A stretch of 43,633 nucleotides of DNA from Deltaproteobacteria bacterium HGW-Deltaproteobacteria-15 (lineage in GTDB: Bacteria > Desulfobacterota > DSM-4660 > Desulfatiglandales > HGW-15), in assembly GCA_002840535.1 (NCBI GenBank), contig PHBH01000057.1, forward strand, positions 1 to 43,633, read 5' to 3'. The notes beneath the pieces are model-generated. The model did not search any database. It saw only the letters and a list, made by a program, of their open reading frames with translations, and was not told the origin of the DNA. A program made the translations under genes and the position numbers. This document shows, one piece after another, positions 23,219-31,598 of the stretch; positions within the stretch are counted from its first letter, which is position 1; each line of letters opens with the position of its first letter.

Positions 23219-24186
23219 ACCTGAACCCTGCCAGTGAAAGGCTTCCCGCAAATCCAAGAATCCTGTTCATGGGAACCCCTGAATTTGCCGTGCCCTCCCT
23301 TGAAGCGCTTTTCCGGCATGGATACGATATCGTCGGAGTGGTTACGCAGCCCGACCGGCCAAAGGGAAGGGGGAAAAAAACCGCGAGCTCCCCTGTAAAG
23401 AACCTTGCACTTGCAAAGGGTCTCGAACTCCTCCAGCCGGAAAAGGCATCCGATCCGGTGTTTTGCGACCTCGTTCTGGCGAAAAGGGTGGATCTGGTCA
23501 TTGTCGTCGCTTTCGGCCAGATTCTTCGAAAGAGACTCCTGGAAATACCCTCCTGGGGTGTGATCAATATCCATGCGTCACTGCTCCCGGCTTATCGGGG
23601 CGCCGCGCCCATTCCCTGGGTGATCCTCAACCGGGAGCCGAAGACCGGACTCACCCTCATGCGCATGGACGAAGGGCTGGATACAGGACCGATTCTCTTT
23701 CAGGAAGAGATCGCTATCGATCATGAAGAAACCGCAGGCCGGTTACACGACCGGCTGGCGGGCATGTCCGGAGAATTCTTGATTCGCGCGCTTTCTCGAA
23801 TGAAGGAACTACCTGTGCAGGAGCAACCCCAGGATCCTATGCGGGCCACCTATGCGCCCAAGATAGAAAGAGAGATCGGTCTGATCGACTGGCACGAAAG
23901 TGCTGCAGACGTCTCTGCCCGCATACGCGGCCTGGATCCTAAACCCGGGGCGTTCACCTTCTATGAGGGAAACGAGATCAAGATGTTCTCGTCCAGGGTT
24001 GAGGACGAGAAGCGTCCCCATGCAGTGCCGGGGCGGGTAGTAGGGTCACATAAGGGGCTCATGGTGGAGACCGGAGGAGGAGCAGTGGAGATCAGGGAAG
24101 TGCAGTTGGCTGCAAAGAAGAGGATCTTCGCCGTGGATTTTCTTCGCGGGTTTTCTTTGCCCGAGGGCGCGGTGTTGGGGAGGTGA
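23215..24186 (+). CDS. fmt: Methionyl-tRNA formyltransferase
   Basis: 323 residues. N-terminal formyltransferase domain with RILFMGTPEFAVPSLEAL, the folate-site triad Asn118, His120 and Asp156 (VINIHASLLPAYRGAAPI and MDEGLDTGPI), and a C-terminal OB-like domain (RGLDPKPGAFTFYEGNEIKMF). It formylates initiator Met-tRNA using 10-formyl-tetrahydrofolate. The natural partner of def, with which it overlaps by 4 bp; its stop overlaps the region of the DUF116 gene start. Confidence 0.95.
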   Translation: MNLNPASERLPANPRILFMGTPEFAVPSLEALFRHGYDIVGVVTQPDRPKGRGKKTASSPVKNLALAKGLELLQPEKASDPVFCDLVLAKRVDLVIVVAFGQILRKRLLEIPSWGVINIHASLLPAYRGAAPIPWVILNREPKTGLTLMRMDEGLDTGPILFQEEIAIDHEETAGRLHDRLAGMSGEFLIRALSRMKELPVQEQPQDPMRATYAPKIEREIGLIDWHESAADVSARIRGLDPKPGAFTFYEGNEIKMFSSRVEDEKRPHAVPGRVVGSHKGLMVETGGGAVEIREVQLAAKKRIFAVDFLRGFSLPEGAVLGR

Positions 24187-24191
24187 ATGCA

Positions 24192-25067
24192 ATGCAGGAC
24201 GAGAGATCGGATGAGCCGCTTCAGATGCTGTCCGAAAACAGGGTTGATCTCAAGAAGAGCGGCCGCGGCGAGAAGATGACCTTCATTTTTCTCCTCCTGC
24301 TCACCTCTTTTCTGCTGGTGATCCTCTCGGTGGTGCTTTGGTGGGTGCCCTATGTCGGGTTCACCTACATTCATCCGAATCTGCCGCTGATCATGGCCAT
24401 CGTATTCTTTGCACTGGTCATGTTCCTCATTGGCGGAGGCTTGACCCTGGTCCTGACTATTATTCGTGGCAAAAACCTCTTTTTCAACCGCCGTATCCGT
24501 GGGGTCGTCATTCGCTTTCTTTTTCCTCTGCTGGTCCTGGTCGGCAAGTTGGTTGGCATCGGAAAGGATCGGGTGAGGAGATCCTTTATCGCGGCGAACA
24601 ACCTTCTGGTCCTCGGGGAAGCGAAGCGGGTCTATCCCGAGAAGCTTCTCATTCTTCTCCCCCAATGCATCCAGAGCCACGAGTGCGATGTGAGGATTAC
24701 GGGAGGGAAGGTGGAAAACTGCAAGGAATGCGGCAGATGCAAGATCAAGAATCTAAAAACCATGTCCCAGAAGTATGGTGTCTCCATTTCGGTGGCCACA
24801 GGGGGCACCCTGGCGAGGAAAATTGTGGTGGACATGAAACCGGAAATCATCATCGCGGTGGCCTGTGAAAGAGACCTGACGAGCGGAATTCAGGACACCT
24901 ATCCTATTCCGGTATTTGGAATCCTGAACAGGCGACCGAACGGCCCGTGTTTCGACACGGATGTGAGCCTGAATATCGTCGAGGAAGGAATGAGGGTCTT
25001 CCTGGGATATGGAGACAGAGAACCCGAGAGATCTCGCACTGAGCGTTCTCAACAGGAAGGCCGATAG
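24192..25067 (+). CDS. DUF116 membrane protein
   Basis: 291 residues from ATG 24192 (GAGG 7-8 nt upstream; a GTG at 24183 overlaps the fmt stop). Three hydrophobic segments in the first 130 residues (IFLLLLTSFLLVILSVVLWW; IMAIVFFALVMFLIGGG; FLFPLLVLVGKLVG). The DUF116 domain has a conserved cysteine-rich centre (LLPQCIQSHECDV, NCKECGRCKI) and ACERDLTSGIQD, suggesting metal or iron-sulfur binding. Function is unknown. Its recurrent placement between fmt and rsmB in deltaproteobacteria is known genome context. It overlaps rsmB by 59 bp. Confidence 0.85.
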   Translation: MQDERSDEPLQMLSENRVDLKKSGRGEKMTFIFLLLLTSFLLVILSVVLWWVPYVGFTYIHPNLPLIMAIVFFALVMFLIGGGLTLVLTIIRGKNLFFNRRIRGVVIRFLFPLLVLVGKLVGIGKDRVRRSFIAANNLLVLGEAKRVYPEKLLILLPQCIQSHECDVRITGGKVENCKECGRCKIKNLKTMSQKYGVSISVATGGTLARKIVVDMKPEIIIAVACERDLTSGIQDTYPIPVFGILNRRPNGPCFDTDVSLNIVEEGMRVFLGYGDREPERSRTERSQQEGR

Positions 25068-26367
25068 CCCGGGTTCTTCGGGCGGCACGCTGGATGAGCT
25101 CCTCCCTGCAGGCGCGGATCTGACCCAAAGAGACCGGGCATTTCTGAATCACCTCGTGCAAGGTGTGCTCCGGTGGAGGCTTCGCCTCGATTGGATTATC
25201 GAACAGCATTCCCATTTCCCACTCAGGAAAATCGACCTCCCGATTCTCAATCTTCTTCGCGTTGCCCTTTACCAGATCTTCTTCATGGATCGCGTCCCCG
25301 ACTCCGCTGCGGTAAATGAAGCGGTGAGCCAGGCCAAACGAATCGGTCCTCGCTACGCTGTGTCTTTCGTAAACGGTCTTCTCCGGAACGTCTGCAGGAA
25401 TAAAAAGAAACTCCACATGCCCGATAGGGAAAAAGAGCCGGACCTGTTTCGATCTGTTTCCTATTCTTATCCGCAATGGCTGGTGAAGATGTGGGACAGG
25501 GACTGGGGCGCCGAATTCACGGATCGGTTACTCTCTGCAGGAAACGAACTTCCCAGGATCACGTTGAGGGTGAATACGCTCAAGACGGACAGGAACACAC
25601 TGCTGGCAAGGCTTGCTGAAGAGTCCGTGCAGTGCTCGCCCTCCGCCTATTCTCCGGACGGGATATTGGCAAAGGATCTTCGAGGGAAGATCGATCGGTT
25701 GGAGAGCTTCAAAGACGGTCTCTTTCAGGTACAGGATGAAGCAGCCCAGGTCTGTACCTACCTGCTCGATCCCCGCCCGGGAGAAAGGGTGCTGGATGTC
25801 TGCGCAGGGTTTGGGGGCAAGGCGTCCCATATTGCCGAGCGGATGGGCGACAGGGGGATGATCGCAGCGCTTGACATCAGTTTCAGGAGACTGGTAAACC
25901 TCAGGGACAATGCAGCACGGCTGTCCATCCGGTCCATCCATCCTGCGGTGGGAGATGGGTCAACGAATCCGGCCTCTCTTTTGAAGGGAGAGTGGGACCG
26001 GGTTCTGGTCGACGCGCCCTGCTCGGGCCTGGGGGTGATTTCGAGACATCCAGACATCAAATGGAACCGGAAAGAGGAGGACCTGAAACGGCTGTCGCAT
26101 CTGCAGGGTGCCATCCTGAAGCAAGCGTTTCCGTTGCTCCGAAGGGGGGGGACATTGCTCTATGTGACATGCACCCTTTCAAGAGAGGAGAACGAAGGGG
26201 TGGCGAGATCTCTCCTCAGGGACCATGCCGACGCGCGGCTGGTGGACTTGAGGAGGAATGCGCCGGGCTGGTGCATGGACCTGATGGACGAAAACGGGTT
26301 CTTCCGCACATTTCCTCATTTGCATCAGATGGACGGTTTTTTCGGGGTTTTGTTTCAAAAGCGTTAA
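25009..26367 (+). CDS. rsmB: 16S rRNA (cytosine-967-C5)-methyltransferase RsmB (Sun/Fmu)
   Basis: 452 residues. N-terminal NusB-like domain (LNHLVQGVLRWRLRLDWII, VNEAVSQAKRIGPRYAVSFVNG). The C-terminal SAM-dependent methyltransferase has the motif I region LDVCAGFGGKASH (family CAAPGGKT, slightly diverged), motif IV DAPCSGLG and motif VI VTCTLSREENE with the catalytic Cys. It methylates C967 of 16S rRNA. The start at 25009 lies inside the DUF116 gene, a 59-bp overlap that implies coupled translation; a later start would remove part of the NusB-like domain. Confidence 0.92.
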   Translation: METENPRDLALSVLNRKADSPGSSGGTLDELLPAGADLTQRDRAFLNHLVQGVLRWRLRLDWIIEQHSHFPLRKIDLPILNLLRVALYQIFFMDRVPDSAAVNEAVSQAKRIGPRYAVSFVNGLLRNVCRNKKKLHMPDREKEPDLFRSVSYSYPQWLVKMWDRDWGAEFTDRLLSAGNELPRITLRVNTLKTDRNTLLARLAEESVQCSPSAYSPDGILAKDLRGKIDRLESFKDGLFQVQDEAAQVCTYLLDPRPGERVLDVCAGFGGKASHIAERMGDRGMIAALDISFRRLVNLRDNAARLSIRSIHPAVGDGSTNPASLLKGEWDRVLVDAPCSGLGVISRHPDIKWNRKEEDLKRLSHLQGAILKQAFPLLRRGGTLLYVTCTLSREENEGVARSLLRDHADARLVDLRRNAPGWCMDLMDENGFFRTFPHLHQMDGFFGVLFQKR

Positions 26368-26372
26368 GAACA

Positions 26373-26389
26373 GTTTGTCTCAGACAAAC
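26373..26389. promoter_or_regulatory. 17-bp perfect palindrome upstream of rpe
   Basis: GTTTGTCT-C-AGACAAAC, located 5 bp after the rsmB stop and 12 bp before the rpe ribosome site. It could be a small regulator operator or an mRNA hairpin limiting rpe translation. No T-run follows, so it is unlikely to be a terminator. Confidence 0.4.
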
Positions 26390-26411
26390 CTCTTCCGGAC
26401 AGGAGGAATTC

Positions 26412-27095
26412 ATGGGAAAAATCGCGCCTTCCATTCTTTCAGCGGATTTCGCCAGGCTAGGAGAAGAAGTCCGGGCAGTGGAACAAGCCGGTGCAGACTA
26501 CATCCACGTGGATGTCATGGACGGCCACTTCGTTCCGAACATTACCATCGGTCCGCTGATTGTAAAGGCGGTTCGCAAAATGACCAAACTGCCCTTGGAC
26601 GTGCATCTCATGATCTCCAACCCCGACCAGTACGTGAGCGATTTCGTGGAGGCGGGTGCGAGTATCCTGACCATCCATGCCGAGGCGGCAACTCATCTCC
26701 ACCGGTCGATTCAGCACATCCGGAGGGAAGGGGCGAAACCGGGTGTTTGCCTGAACCCCGCCACCCCCCCTCAGTGTCTGGAGTACATAATAGGCGACCT
26801 GGACATGGTGGTGGTTATGAGCGTAAACCCTGGTTTCGGGGCACAGGAATTCATTCCTGAGATTATCCCCAAAATTGAATGGATCAGGGAACTGGTCCGG
26901 AAGAAAAAGCTCTCTGTGGAGATTGAAGTGGATGGAGGAATCAACCCCGAAACCATCCATAAAGTAGCCTTGGCCGGAGCCGATGTCTTTGTGGCCGGAT
27001 CGGCGGTTTTCTACAGCAAGGATTATGCTGAAACGATTCGGCTCATGAAGGAGAGGATGGCTGCGGCGGAAAGCGAGTGGACGAAGCAAGCATGA
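26412..27095 (+). CDS. rpe: Ribulose-phosphate 3-epimerase
   Basis: 227 residues from ATG 26412, fixed by AGGAGG 4-5 nt upstream; the frame is open further upstream but only as an out-of-frame extension within rsmB. TIM barrel: KIAPSILSADFARLG, catalytic/metal residues in HVDVMDGHFVPN (His32, Asp34) and DVHLM (His65), VVMSVNPGFGAQEFI, and EVDGGINPETI with the second catalytic Asp, ending GADVFVAGSAVF. It interconverts ribulose-5-P and xylulose-5-P in the pentose phosphate pathway. Confidence 0.95.
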   Translation: MGKIAPSILSADFARLGEEVRAVEQAGADYIHVDVMDGHFVPNITIGPLIVKAVRKMTKLPLDVHLMISNPDQYVSDFVEAGASILTIHAEAATHLHRSIQHIRREGAKPGVCLNPATPPQCLEYIIGDLDMVVVMSVNPGFGAQEFIPEIIPKIEWIRELVRKKKLSVEIEVDGGINPETIHKVALAGADVFVAGSAVFYSKDYAETIRLMKERMAAAESEWTKQA

Positions 27096-27185
27096 TGTGT
27101 TCTTGCGTCATCCTGATGCGCTCTTGCTCTCTTTACGGACAGGACATGATAGTCCTAGGGTTAACAGCCGGTTCTTGAAAAGCTT

Positions 27186-27214
27186 TTGACTCCCCAGTAT
27201 ACATGTATTATATT
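27186..27214 (+). promoter_or_regulatory. Sigma-70 promoter for tRNA-Ser
   Basis: TTGACT (27186-27191), 17-nt spacer, TATATT (27209-27214). The predicted start is about 9 bp before the tRNA 5' end. Confidence 0.65.
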
Positions 27215-27229
27215 TCCTCATTCTGCGGA

Positions 27230-27321
27230 GGAGGGATGTCCGAGTGGTTTAAGGAGGCGGTCTTGAAAACCGTTGTCCCGTTTCCGCGGGACCGTGGGTT
27301 CGAATCCTACTCCCTCCGCCA
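27230..27321 (+). tRNA. tRNA-Ser (anticodon UGA)
   Basis: Acceptor stem GGAGGGA / TCCCTCC, discriminator G and encoded CCA. D arm with the GTGG loop, anticodon stem GCGGT/ACCG-like around CTTGAAA (anticodon TGA), a long variable arm (TGTCCCG..CGGGACC) typical of serine tRNAs, and T loop GGTTCGAATCC. Length 92 nt with CCA. Confidence 0.93.
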
Positions 27322-27427
27322 CCAGGTCCGGTAGAGTCGAACTTCACGGATATTGCAGCTTTGGCCGGTAAAAGGGCTGCAAGCAAACATTCAAGATGGG
27401 ATAGTGATTTGCCGAAGATGAATCTGC

Positions 27428-27521
27428 GGAGAGATGGCCGAGTTGGCTGAAGGCGCTCGCCTGCTAAGCGAGTATACTCCGTAAAGGGGTATCTCGGGTT
27501 CGAATCCCGATCTCTCCGCCA
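27428..27521 (+). tRNA. tRNA-Ser (anticodon GCU)
   Basis: Acceptor GGAGAGA / TCTCTCC, discriminator G and encoded CCA. Anticodon loop CTGCTAA (anticodon GCT) in a CTCGC/GCGAG stem. Long variable arm (TATACTCC..GGGGTAT) and T loop GGTTCGAATCC. A run TTTTTTTCTTTT follows directly at 27522-27533 and probably helps end transcription. The 106-bp gap after the first tRNA has no extra promoter I can recognise, so the two may share a transcript. Confidence 0.93.
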
Positions 27522-28173
27522 TTTTTTTCTTTTGGAACCGTCCCGTTTCCTTTGTCAGCATACTGCCGGTCATGTGAATCATGTCCTATCGAACATCCAC
27601 CCCCAAGTCCCGTGATTGTTCTTCCCCACCATTCCATTATTCCGATGCTGCAAACTCCACCCCTCTGGGGTGCATCAAGGCCGACCCCTCTGGAGCCGGA
27701 TCCTTATCTGGTTTGTTCAGGTAATATGCTAAAAGAAAGAAGCTTGACTATTTGCCCCGCAGTTATAAAATGAGTAAAATTTCGTTTTGATTCTTTTCCA
27801 ACCGGCGGCATTGACGCTTTGCTTTTTTCAGCGATGGACCGACCTGCGTGTGCTTACGATGGTAACATCCGGCGAGATTCACTCTTCTGCTTGGCTCTTC
27901 TCCTCGAAAAAGTGCCGGAAGCATCCACTCCTTCCTCGTATACACATCCAGCCGTCTATAGTCTTAAAGCATCGGCACATGCCGTTCTTTTTGCTTTTCA
28001 CACCTGAGAAGTCCTGAAGGAGATCCGATCGGCCGCTGAGCCTGAGCCATCTGCCTCAAACTACGGTCCAAAGACGTGGAGCAGAACAGAAAGGCAAATG
28101 CGCCAGGGTCCGACCGTTTAGGAAGGAGTTGGGTCCTGGGAATCCAGGAAGAAAACATGAAGGGGAGGAGAAG
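27522..28173. other. Long intergenic region before the RRM gene, no gene recognised
   Basis: 650 bp. Begins with the T-run after tRNA-Ser. Open frames on both strands have no ribosome sites or recognisable products. A promoter-like pair is at 27744-27771 (separate entry); if used, the RRM gene would have a ~400-nt leader. I could not recognise a known structured RNA here. Confidence 0.45.
27744..27771 (+). promoter_or_regulatory. Candidate sigma-70 promoter, possibly with long RRM leader
   Basis: TTGACT (27744-27749), 16-nt spacer, TAAAAT (27766-27771). It lies about 400 bp before the RRM gene. Confidence 0.4.
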
Positions 28174-28455
28174 ATGAACATTTACGTGGGCAATTTGTCT
28201 TATCAGATCACCGAGGACGATCTCCAAAAGGCTTTCGCACCATACGGTCAGGTGGAATCGGTCAAGATCATCAAGGATAACTACTCCGGCAGATCCAAAG
28301 GGTTCGGGTTCGTCGAAATGCCGGTAAACGACGAAGCCGAAGCCGCTATTGCGGCTCTCAATGGAAAGGACCTGAAGGGAAGAGCCGTTACTGTGAACAA
28401 GGCTCGCCCTCGCACCGAGTCCCGAGGCATGGGGCCGAGAAGAAGAGGCGAGTAA
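28174..28455 (+). CDS. RNA-binding protein, single RRM
   Basis: 93 residues from ATG 28174 (GGGGAGGAG upstream). One RNA-recognition motif: RNP2 IYVGNLSY at 3-10 and RNP1 KGFGFVEM near 43-50, with the alpha/beta core DDLQKAFAPYGQVESVKII and AIAALNGKDLKGRAVTV. The C-terminus is a short basic RGG-like tail (MGPRRRGE). Bacterial single-RRM proteins of this size are abundant in cyanobacteria and deltaproteobacteria and often respond to cold; their RNA targets are mostly unknown. It is a stand-alone gene with a possibly long leader. Confidence 0.93.
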   Translation: MNIYVGNLSYQITEDDLQKAFAPYGQVESVKIIKDNYSGRSKGFGFVEMPVNDEAEAAIAALNGKDLKGRAVTVNKARPRTESRGMGPRRRGE

Positions 28456-28587
28456 TCGCTCCAGGTGCGTAGCAGTCGTATTTGAGAGTGCGGTTTCCGG
28501 CTGCGAGGAGATCCTGGTCATGACGGATCGCGGCAACTGTGACTCCGGTATGCTATTCTCCATTTCAGTTTTCCAAGGTCGCAAAAC

Positions 28588-30063
28588 ATGAAGGTTCTTC
28601 TGATCTCTCCTGAATTTCCCGACACCTTCTGGGGTTTCAAGCACGCCATCAAGTTTATCCGTAAAAGAGCTGCCTACCCCCCGCTCGGTCTGCTGACTGT
28701 GGGATCCATGCTGCCCCGGGAGTGGACGAAACGGCTGGTGGATGTCAATGTGAAGGAGCTCAAGGACGAAGATCTCGCCTGGGCCGATCTGGTTTTTCTC
28801 GGCGCCATGGCTGTACAGAGAGATTCGGTCGCCCAGATCGTGTCCCGCTGTAAGAAAGCCGGTGTCAAAGTGGTTGCAGGCGGGCCCCTTTTTGCGGCCG
28901 AGTACAGTCAATTTGAAGATATCGATCATTTCGTACTGAATGAAGCCGAGATCACTCTGGCGCCTTTTCTCGAGGATTTTCAAAATGGATGTGCCAGGAG
29001 AGTCTACGGGACCGATGAACATTGCGACATCAAGACAACCCCGGCTCCCATGTGGGAATTGATCGACTTCAAGGACTACGCCTCCATGAGTGTCCAATTC
29101 TCCAGAGGTTGTCCCTTCCATTGCGAGTTCTGCAATGTGACGGCGCTGTTCGGCCACAAGTCTCGCATCAAGAGCGCAGAGCAGGTGACTGGGGAACTCG
29201 ATCTCCTTTACAGCCTCGGTTGGCGGGGGCAGGTCTTTTTTGTCGACGACAACTTCATCGGGAACAAGAAATACCTCAAAACCCGCCTTCTCCCGGCACT
29301 GATGGAATGGAGGAAGAACAAGAAAGGCATGCCCTTTCTGACGGAAGCCTCCATCGATCTGGCCGATGACGAACTCCTGATGGAGATGATGGTTTCATCC
29401 GGATTCGACGCGGTGTTTATCGGAATCGAGACACCAAGCGAAGAGGGACTGGCTGAATGCAACAAAAAACAGAATACAAAACGGGATTTGATCGCAAGTG
29501 TAAAGTGCATCCAGAGAAACGGGCTGCAGGTGCATGGCGGTTTCATTCTCGGGTTTGACACAGACACCCGCTCGATTTTCCAGCGGCAGATCGATTTCAT
29601 ACAGAAGAGCGGCATTGTGACTGCCATGGTCGGTCTCCTCCAGGCCCCCGTCGGGACAAAACTGTATGAGCGATTGATGCGGGAGGGCAGGTTGCTCGGA
29701 CAAATGACAGGCAATACCGATGGTACGACCAACATCGTGACGCGTATGGACTTCGCGGCATTACGCGAAGGATACGCTTATGTTATGGGTTCCATCTACT
29801 CGCCCAAACAGTACTACCGGCGGATCAGGACTTTCCTGCGCGAGTATAAACCGCCCAAGATCAAGGCACGGCCCGATCTTCAACGGACTCTGGCCCTCTT
29901 CCGTTCCATGCTCAGTCTCGGCATATTCGGCAGGGAACGGTTTCAGTATTGGGGAATTCTCATCTGGACGCTTTTCCGTCGCCCGCAGATGATCACCCTG
30001 GCCGTAACCTGTGCAATCTACGGTCATCATTTCAGAAAGAGCTGCAAGGTCCATTCCTTCTAA
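28588..30063 (+). CDS. Cobalamin-binding radical SAM protein with DUF4070-type C-terminus
   Basis: 491 residues. N-terminal B12-binding domain (1-130, VFLGAMAVQRDSVAQIVSRCKKAG, VVAGGPLF), the radical SAM motif CPFHCEFC (CxxxCxxC) near residues 174-181, SAM-binding IGIETPSEEG, and a C-terminal DUF4070-like part (VGLLQAPVGTKLYERL, YAYVMGSIYSPKQYYRRI). Members use cobalamin for difficult methylations; HpnP hopanoid C2-methylase and several unassigned methylases share this layout. No hopanoid genes are in the window, so the substrate is unknown. Monocistronic in appearance. Confidence 0.88.
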   Translation: MKVLLISPEFPDTFWGFKHAIKFIRKRAAYPPLGLLTVGSMLPREWTKRLVDVNVKELKDEDLAWADLVFLGAMAVQRDSVAQIVSRCKKAGVKVVAGGPLFAAEYSQFEDIDHFVLNEAEITLAPFLEDFQNGCARRVYGTDEHCDIKTTPAPMWELIDFKDYASMSVQFSRGCPFHCEFCNVTALFGHKSRIKSAEQVTGELDLLYSLGWRGQVFFVDDNFIGNKKYLKTRLLPALMEWRKNKKGMPFLTEASIDLADDELLMEMMVSSGFDAVFIGIETPSEEGLAECNKKQNTKRDLIASVKCIQRNGLQVHGGFILGFDTDTRSIFQRQIDFIQKSGIVTAMVGLLQAPVGTKLYERLMREGRLLGQMTGNTDGTTNIVTRMDFAALREGYAYVMGSIYSPKQYYRRIRTFLREYKPPKIKARPDLQRTLALFRSMLSLGIFGRERFQYWGILIWTLFRRPQMITLAVTCAIYGHHFRKSCKVHSF

Positions 30064-30275
30064 GCACCTCTTAAGCATTTCGTTCGTACATCCTACTACT
30101 CTTGTATCCTTTTTGCGCCCGTGCCCTACCACCTGAATACAGGATCATCCCTATTTACTAGAGACCTCTTCTTTGGGATTTTACGCCAACCCATTCGTGT
30201 TTAGGGTGCGTGATAGACGATAATGCAGAAACCGCCTGATGACCGGCACACGAAAATGAGCATATTGAGGTGACC

Positions 30276-31598
30276 ATGATTACAGGTTTGAAGTTTGATC
30301 CGGCAGGAGTGGAGAAGGAAGCGGTGAAAAAAAGCGAATTGGAAACATCCGAAGTCAGTAGCGAGTTGAGATGGCTGCATCAGCGCATAGAAGAGCTGGG
30401 GGCTGCCATATCGGGACAAAGTACAATGGGCGAAATTTCAGATAAGAGAGAGGATATCATCCGCCTCGCCTCTGAAACCTCGGGAACTCTCTTTTATGAT
30501 TTGGATAGGGAAAGCGGCCGTTTCAGGATGATGTTCGGTTTGAAGGAAAAATTGGGATTTGAGCCGGAAGAGGTAGATCTGACCCGCGAATGGTGGCTCG
30601 AGCAGGTTCATCCCGAAGATCGAGCGCTGGTGAAGGCAGAGTATGAAAGAGGCCTTGCGGCGGGAGGGTGCAGGGTGAGCTATCGCATCCGAAGGAAGGA
30701 CGGTAACTATATTTCTGTAGAAGATGCAACGAGGACCTGCGGAGCGGGGTCAGGTCGCGCAAAGAGCATGGTTGGTTGTATTGTCGATGTGGCCCATCGA
30801 AACCCTGCCAAAGAGGTTTACGGAATGCCGCCTCTGAAGGAATGCAATACTGAGGCTGAGGAACGATGGAAGCGCCAGGCCCAAAGGTTGGAGTCCATCA
30901 ACAGGGACCTTCAGAATTTCGCATCGATTGCATCCCACAATCTTCTGGATCCTCTTCGCAAGATCAGAGTTTTCGGGGAGATGATGGCCGCCAAATGGGG
31001 AGAGTCGAATGAGGCGCCCCACTATCTGGCTCGAATGCAGAATGCAGCATTGAGGATGCAGGGGTTGCTTGACGCGCTTCAGCTTTACTGCCGGATAGAT
31101 TCAGGGGAGATCTTCTTTTCAGAAGTCGACCTCGAGGAACTCGTCAAAGAGATCCTTTCCAGCCACAAGGAACTGATCAGAAAAATCGGCGCTGAGGTGG
31201 AGTTGGGCTGTTTGCCGATCGTGAAAGCGGATGCTCAGCAGGTGGCGATACTTTTTCAAAATCTTATAGGCAACGCCCTCAAGTTCCATTCGGAGTATGA
31301 GAGTCCTCGCCTGGAAATCCATGCTCATCCCGATATGGAATGCCATTTGGGGGAACCGGAGGTATTCACGATACAGGTGAAAGACAATGGGATCGGCTTC
31401 GAAGAAAGGTATGTTGAAAGAATTTTTTCTCCCTTTCAGATCCTTCATGGGCGGGACGAGTATGATGGCATCGGCATGGGGCTGGCCATCTGCAAGAAAA
31501 TAGTAGAACGGCACGGCGGCTGTATCATTGCGAAGAGCACAGTCGGAAAAGGCTCCACCTTCACCGTGACATTTCCCAGAGAGAAAGGTGAGGCATGA
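30276..31598 (+). CDS. PAS sensor histidine kinase (Cph1-like kinase core)
   Basis: 440 residues from ATG 30276 (GAGG 6 nt upstream; a GTG six bases earlier is possible). A short N-terminal coiled coil, one PAS_3-type domain (about 65-175, EQVHPEDRALV, RIRRKDGNYISVEDATR), a HisKA motif FASIASHNLLDPLRKIRVF with His221, and an ATPase domain (NLIGNALKFHS, KDNGIGF, GMGLAICKKIVERHGG). The residue after the His is Asn instead of the usual Asp/Glu, which may alter autokinase activity. No membrane segments. The stop overlaps the Rcp1-type receiver gene (ATGA): a phytochrome-style kinase/receiver pair without a chromophore domain. Confidence 0.9.
   Translation: MITGLKFDPAGVEKEAVKKSELETSEVSSELRWLHQRIEELGAAISGQSTMGEISDKREDIIRLASETSGTLFYDLDRESGRFRMMFGLKEKLGFEPEEVDLTREWWLEQVHPEDRALVKAEYERGLAAGGCRVSYRIRRKDGNYISVEDATRTCGAGSGRAKSMVGCIVDVAHRNPAKEVYGMPPLKECNTEAEERWKRQAQRLESINRDLQNFASIASHNLLDPLRKIRVFGEMMAAKWGESNEAPHYLARMQNAALRMQGLLDALQLYCRIDSGEIFFSEVDLEELVKEILSSHKELIRKIGAEVELGCLPIVKADAQQVAILFQNLIGNALKFHSEYESPRLEIHAHPDMECHLGEPEVFTIQVKDNGIGFEERYVERIFSPFQILHGRDEYDGIGMGLAICKKIVERHGGCIIAKSTVGKGSTFTVTFPREKGEA

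Noticed and set aside
25992..26411. 140-residue N-terminal extension of Rpe
   Set aside because: It runs out of frame within rsmB and is unlike any epimerase; AGGAGG before ATG 26412 gives the family-length protein.
27391..27582. 63-residue minus-strand frame over tRNA-Ser(GCU)
   Set aside because: Its sequence is the well-known false product of translating the antisense of a serine tRNA; the tRNA itself is unmistakable.
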